A stretch of DNA of 7,483 bases. Source: Firmicutes bacterium UBA5388. Lineage in GTDB: Bacteria; Bacillota; UBA4882; UBA10575. Position numbers and translations under genes: made by a program. A model generated the notes under the pieces. It saw nothing but the letters and a program-made list of their open reading frames with translations, made no database searches and was not told where the DNA came from. Within the stretch, counting starts at the first letter, position 1. Every line of letters starts with the position of its first letter. Location: contig DHOO01000092.1 of the NCBI GenBank assembly GCA_002409975.1, positions 68,304 through 75,786 of the forward strand. Reading direction: 5' to 3'. Below are positions 6,269 through 7,483 of the stretch, piece after piece.

Positions 6269-7261
6269 TTGAATGCAACAATAAAAGACATTGCCAAGGT
6301 TGCGGGAGTTTCAAAATCAACAGTTTCTAGAGTTCTTACGAATTCAGGCAGGTTCAGCGAGGAATCAAAAAAGAAGGTGTTAGAAGCGGCGGAAAAATTA
6401 AAATATACAAAAAACGCTCTGGCTCGGGCTATGAAAACTAAAGAAACAAAAAACCTAGGGCTTATTGTTTATCAAAAGCATAAACCAATTCTCTCACATC
6501 CCTTTTATGCGCCTGTAATTGAAGCGATTGTTGAGAATTCCATGAAGTTGGGTTACAGCATAATTATTGCGACAGATCAGGATATTAAAGGCTCTTCGGC
6601 AGAACTACTATTGGAAAAAAGAGTAGACGGGATAATTTTTGCAAGTTTTATCGATCCATCTATTATCATAAAATATAAAAATCAAAGGATACCTTTGGTA
6701 TTGGTAAATAATTCCGTAGATTTTCCAGGAGTTAGTTACGTAAAGTTTAATAATTTTATGGGAGCTTATGAGGCAGTAACTCATTTAATTAGTAAAAAAC
6801 ACACAGATATTGGCTTTATTTCAGGACCTTTAACTCACCGGAGTTATAAAGAAAGATATTACGGTTATCTATCTGCCTTAAAAGATAATGGAATAAAAGT
6901 TGAAAAAAAAGTACGTGTTGGCAATTCTACTTTATCAGAAGGTAATAGACTTATGACCCAATTACTGAATTCTCCCCAAGCTCCGACGGCGGTTTTTGCG
7001 AGCAATGATATGATGGCCATAGGGGCGATTAAAGCGATAAAAAGTAACAAGTTAGCAATTCCTGAAGATATAGCGATTATTGGATTTGATAATATAGAAC
7101 ATGGAAAATTGATAGATCCAAGTTTATCTACGATTGATGCAGATAAGGAGGAAATGGGGAAAAAAGCAGTGGAACTGTTGATAAAAGAAATTAATAAAGA
7201 CCAAGGCTTTCAGCGCGAAAACATTCTTCCTACAAAACTTATTGTAAGAGAAACTACTTAA
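6269..7261 (+). CDS. LacI/GalR-family transcriptional regulator
   Basis: This cytoplasmic DNA-binding protein is 330 aa from the TTG start, the usual family length; starting at GTG 6242 would add nine residues. The N-terminal helix-turn-helix is textbook: TIKDIAKVAGVSKSTVSRVL (4-23). The hinge helix NALARAMKTK (49-58) has Met55 at the place where a Leu usually wedges into the operator centre. The rest is a periplasmic-binding-protein-like ligand domain: LGLIV (63-67), HPFY near 79-82, the RVDGII strand, SNDMMAIGAIKAI, PEDIAIIGFDN and the C-terminal LIVRETT. The family usually binds sugars, sugar derivatives or nucleosides and mostly represses nearby catabolic or transport genes. Likely targets here are its own gene and the neighbouring importer, but no clear operator was seen before the transporter genes. 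It is co-directional with the chemoreceptor gene and 168 nt downstream of it. The exact effector cannot be read from the sequence. Confidence 0.95.
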   Translation: MNATIKDIAKVAGVSKSTVSRVLTNSGRFSEESKKKVLEAAEKLKYTKNALARAMKTKETKNLGLIVYQKHKPILSHPFYAPVIEAIVENSMKLGYSIIIATDQDIKGSSAELLLEKRVDGIIFASFIDPSIIIKYKNQRIPLVLVNNSVDFPGVSYVKFNNFMGAYEAVTHLISKKHTDIGFISGPLTHRSYKERYYGYLSALKDNGIKVEKKVRVGNSTLSEGNRLMTQLLNSPQAPTAVFASNDMMAIGAIKAIKSNKLAIPEDIAIIGFDNIEHGKLIDPSLSTIDADKEEMGKKAVELLIKEINKDQGFQRENILPTKLIVRETT

Positions 7262-7290
7262 TCTTTTAAATCGGGGAAGGATTAGATTAT

Positions 7291-7311
7291 ACACCGAATT
7301 CTCGTGTTTTT
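7291..7311 (+). terminator. Terminator-like hairpin after the regulator gene
   Basis: ACAC-C-GA (7291-7297) pairs with TCGTGT (7302-7307), with one bulged C and a 4-nt loop, directly followed by a run of T (7307-7311). It lies 30 nt after the regulator stop. The stem is short, so termination may be partial. Confidence 0.5.
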
Positions 7312-7331
7312 GTCCTACCGGGGAGCGCAAG

Positions 7332-7397
7332 ATGCAAGTAACAGTCGGGAATAAGGTAGATTTGATCGGAAGTTTGAGGAAAAACCATGAAGTTTAA
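7332..7397 (+). CDS. Possible 21-aa small protein, unrecognised
   Basis: An ATG at 7332 follows GGGGAG (7320-7325) at 6-nt spacing and opens a frame of 21 codons, MQVTVGNKVDLIGSLRKNHE plus V, ending in TAA. The product is soluble-looking, without a membrane segment, and I do not recognise it. It lies after the terminator-like hairpin of the regulator gene, and no clear promoter was seen in front of it. It may be a real small protein, a leader peptide for a gene beyond the window, or chance. Confidence 0.25.
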   Translation: MQVTVGNKVDLIGSLRKNHEV

Positions 7398-7413
7398 TTT
7401 TATATAAAATATG

Positions 7414-7426
7414 CTTTTCAGAAAAG
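7414..7426. promoter_or_regulatory. 13-bp palindrome near the window end
   Basis: CTTTTC-A-GAAAAG is a perfect inverted repeat with a single central base. It lies in gene-free DNA and could be an operator for a gene starting beyond the window. No consensus was recognised. Confidence 0.25.
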
Positions 7427-7483
7427 GGTTATAGTTGTACATGAACATTTTAACGTTGTGATCTAAGCTTTTTGCGTTGTATC

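Noticed and set aside
7283..7316. Minus-strand TATAAT with AGGACA upstream as a promoter
   Set aside because: The spacing is about 19 nt, the -35 match is poor, and it would drive only antisense RNA into the regulator gene.
6865..7330. Minus-strand frames (6865-7050 and 7124-7330) opposite the regulator and its 3' end
   Set aside because: They overlap a clear LacI-family gene, and their translations show no family features.

Overview
The window is AT-rich with strong purine-rich Shine-Dalgarno sites, TTG and GTG starts, and a Gram-positive-style chemoreceptor and LacI regulator. This suggests a chromosomal piece of a low-GC Firmicute, possibly a motile anaerobe of the Clostridia or Halanaerobiales type. 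That placement is inference from composition and protein character; there is no rRNA or other marker gene. All recognised genes lie on the + strand.

Layout. Positions 1-420 hold the C-terminal end of an ABC-transporter substrate-binding protein that begins before the window. A gap of about 350 nt follows, dominated by a strong GC-rich stem-loop (571-621) without a U-tract. Next come a fused two-domain permease of the Fe3+/FbpB type (770-2611, probably starting at an internal GTG) and its ATPase (2616-3734), separated by 4 nt. A 317-nt gap holds three ATAATT repeats at exact 10-bp spacing, a 13-bp inverted repeat (3828-3855), a 12-bp palindrome and a possible promoter. It leads to a methyl-accepting chemotaxis protein with a large extracellular sensor, probably dCache (4052-6100). 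After 168 nt comes a complete LacI/GalR-family regulator (6269-7261, probably starting at TTG), followed by a terminator-like hairpin and a possible 21-codon reading frame.

How the parts may work together. Binding protein, permease and ATPase form one complete importer. The ATPase and permease resemble systems annotated as iron(III) transporters, but that family also imports phosphorylated sugars and other organic anions. The nearby LacI-type regulator, a family that mostly binds sugars or nucleosides, and the chemoreceptor make an organic nutrient more likely than iron. A working model is a take-up, swim-towards and regulate module for one nutrient. The sequence alone does not identify the ligand.

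The ordinary genes are intact. The most unusual details are a 22-nt near-exact repeat inside the signalling domain of the chemoreceptor, which puts a Lys where the family normally has Glu, and the structured, gene-free gaps. I found no CRISPR array, transposon, tRNA or rRNA, and no clearly undescribed system.
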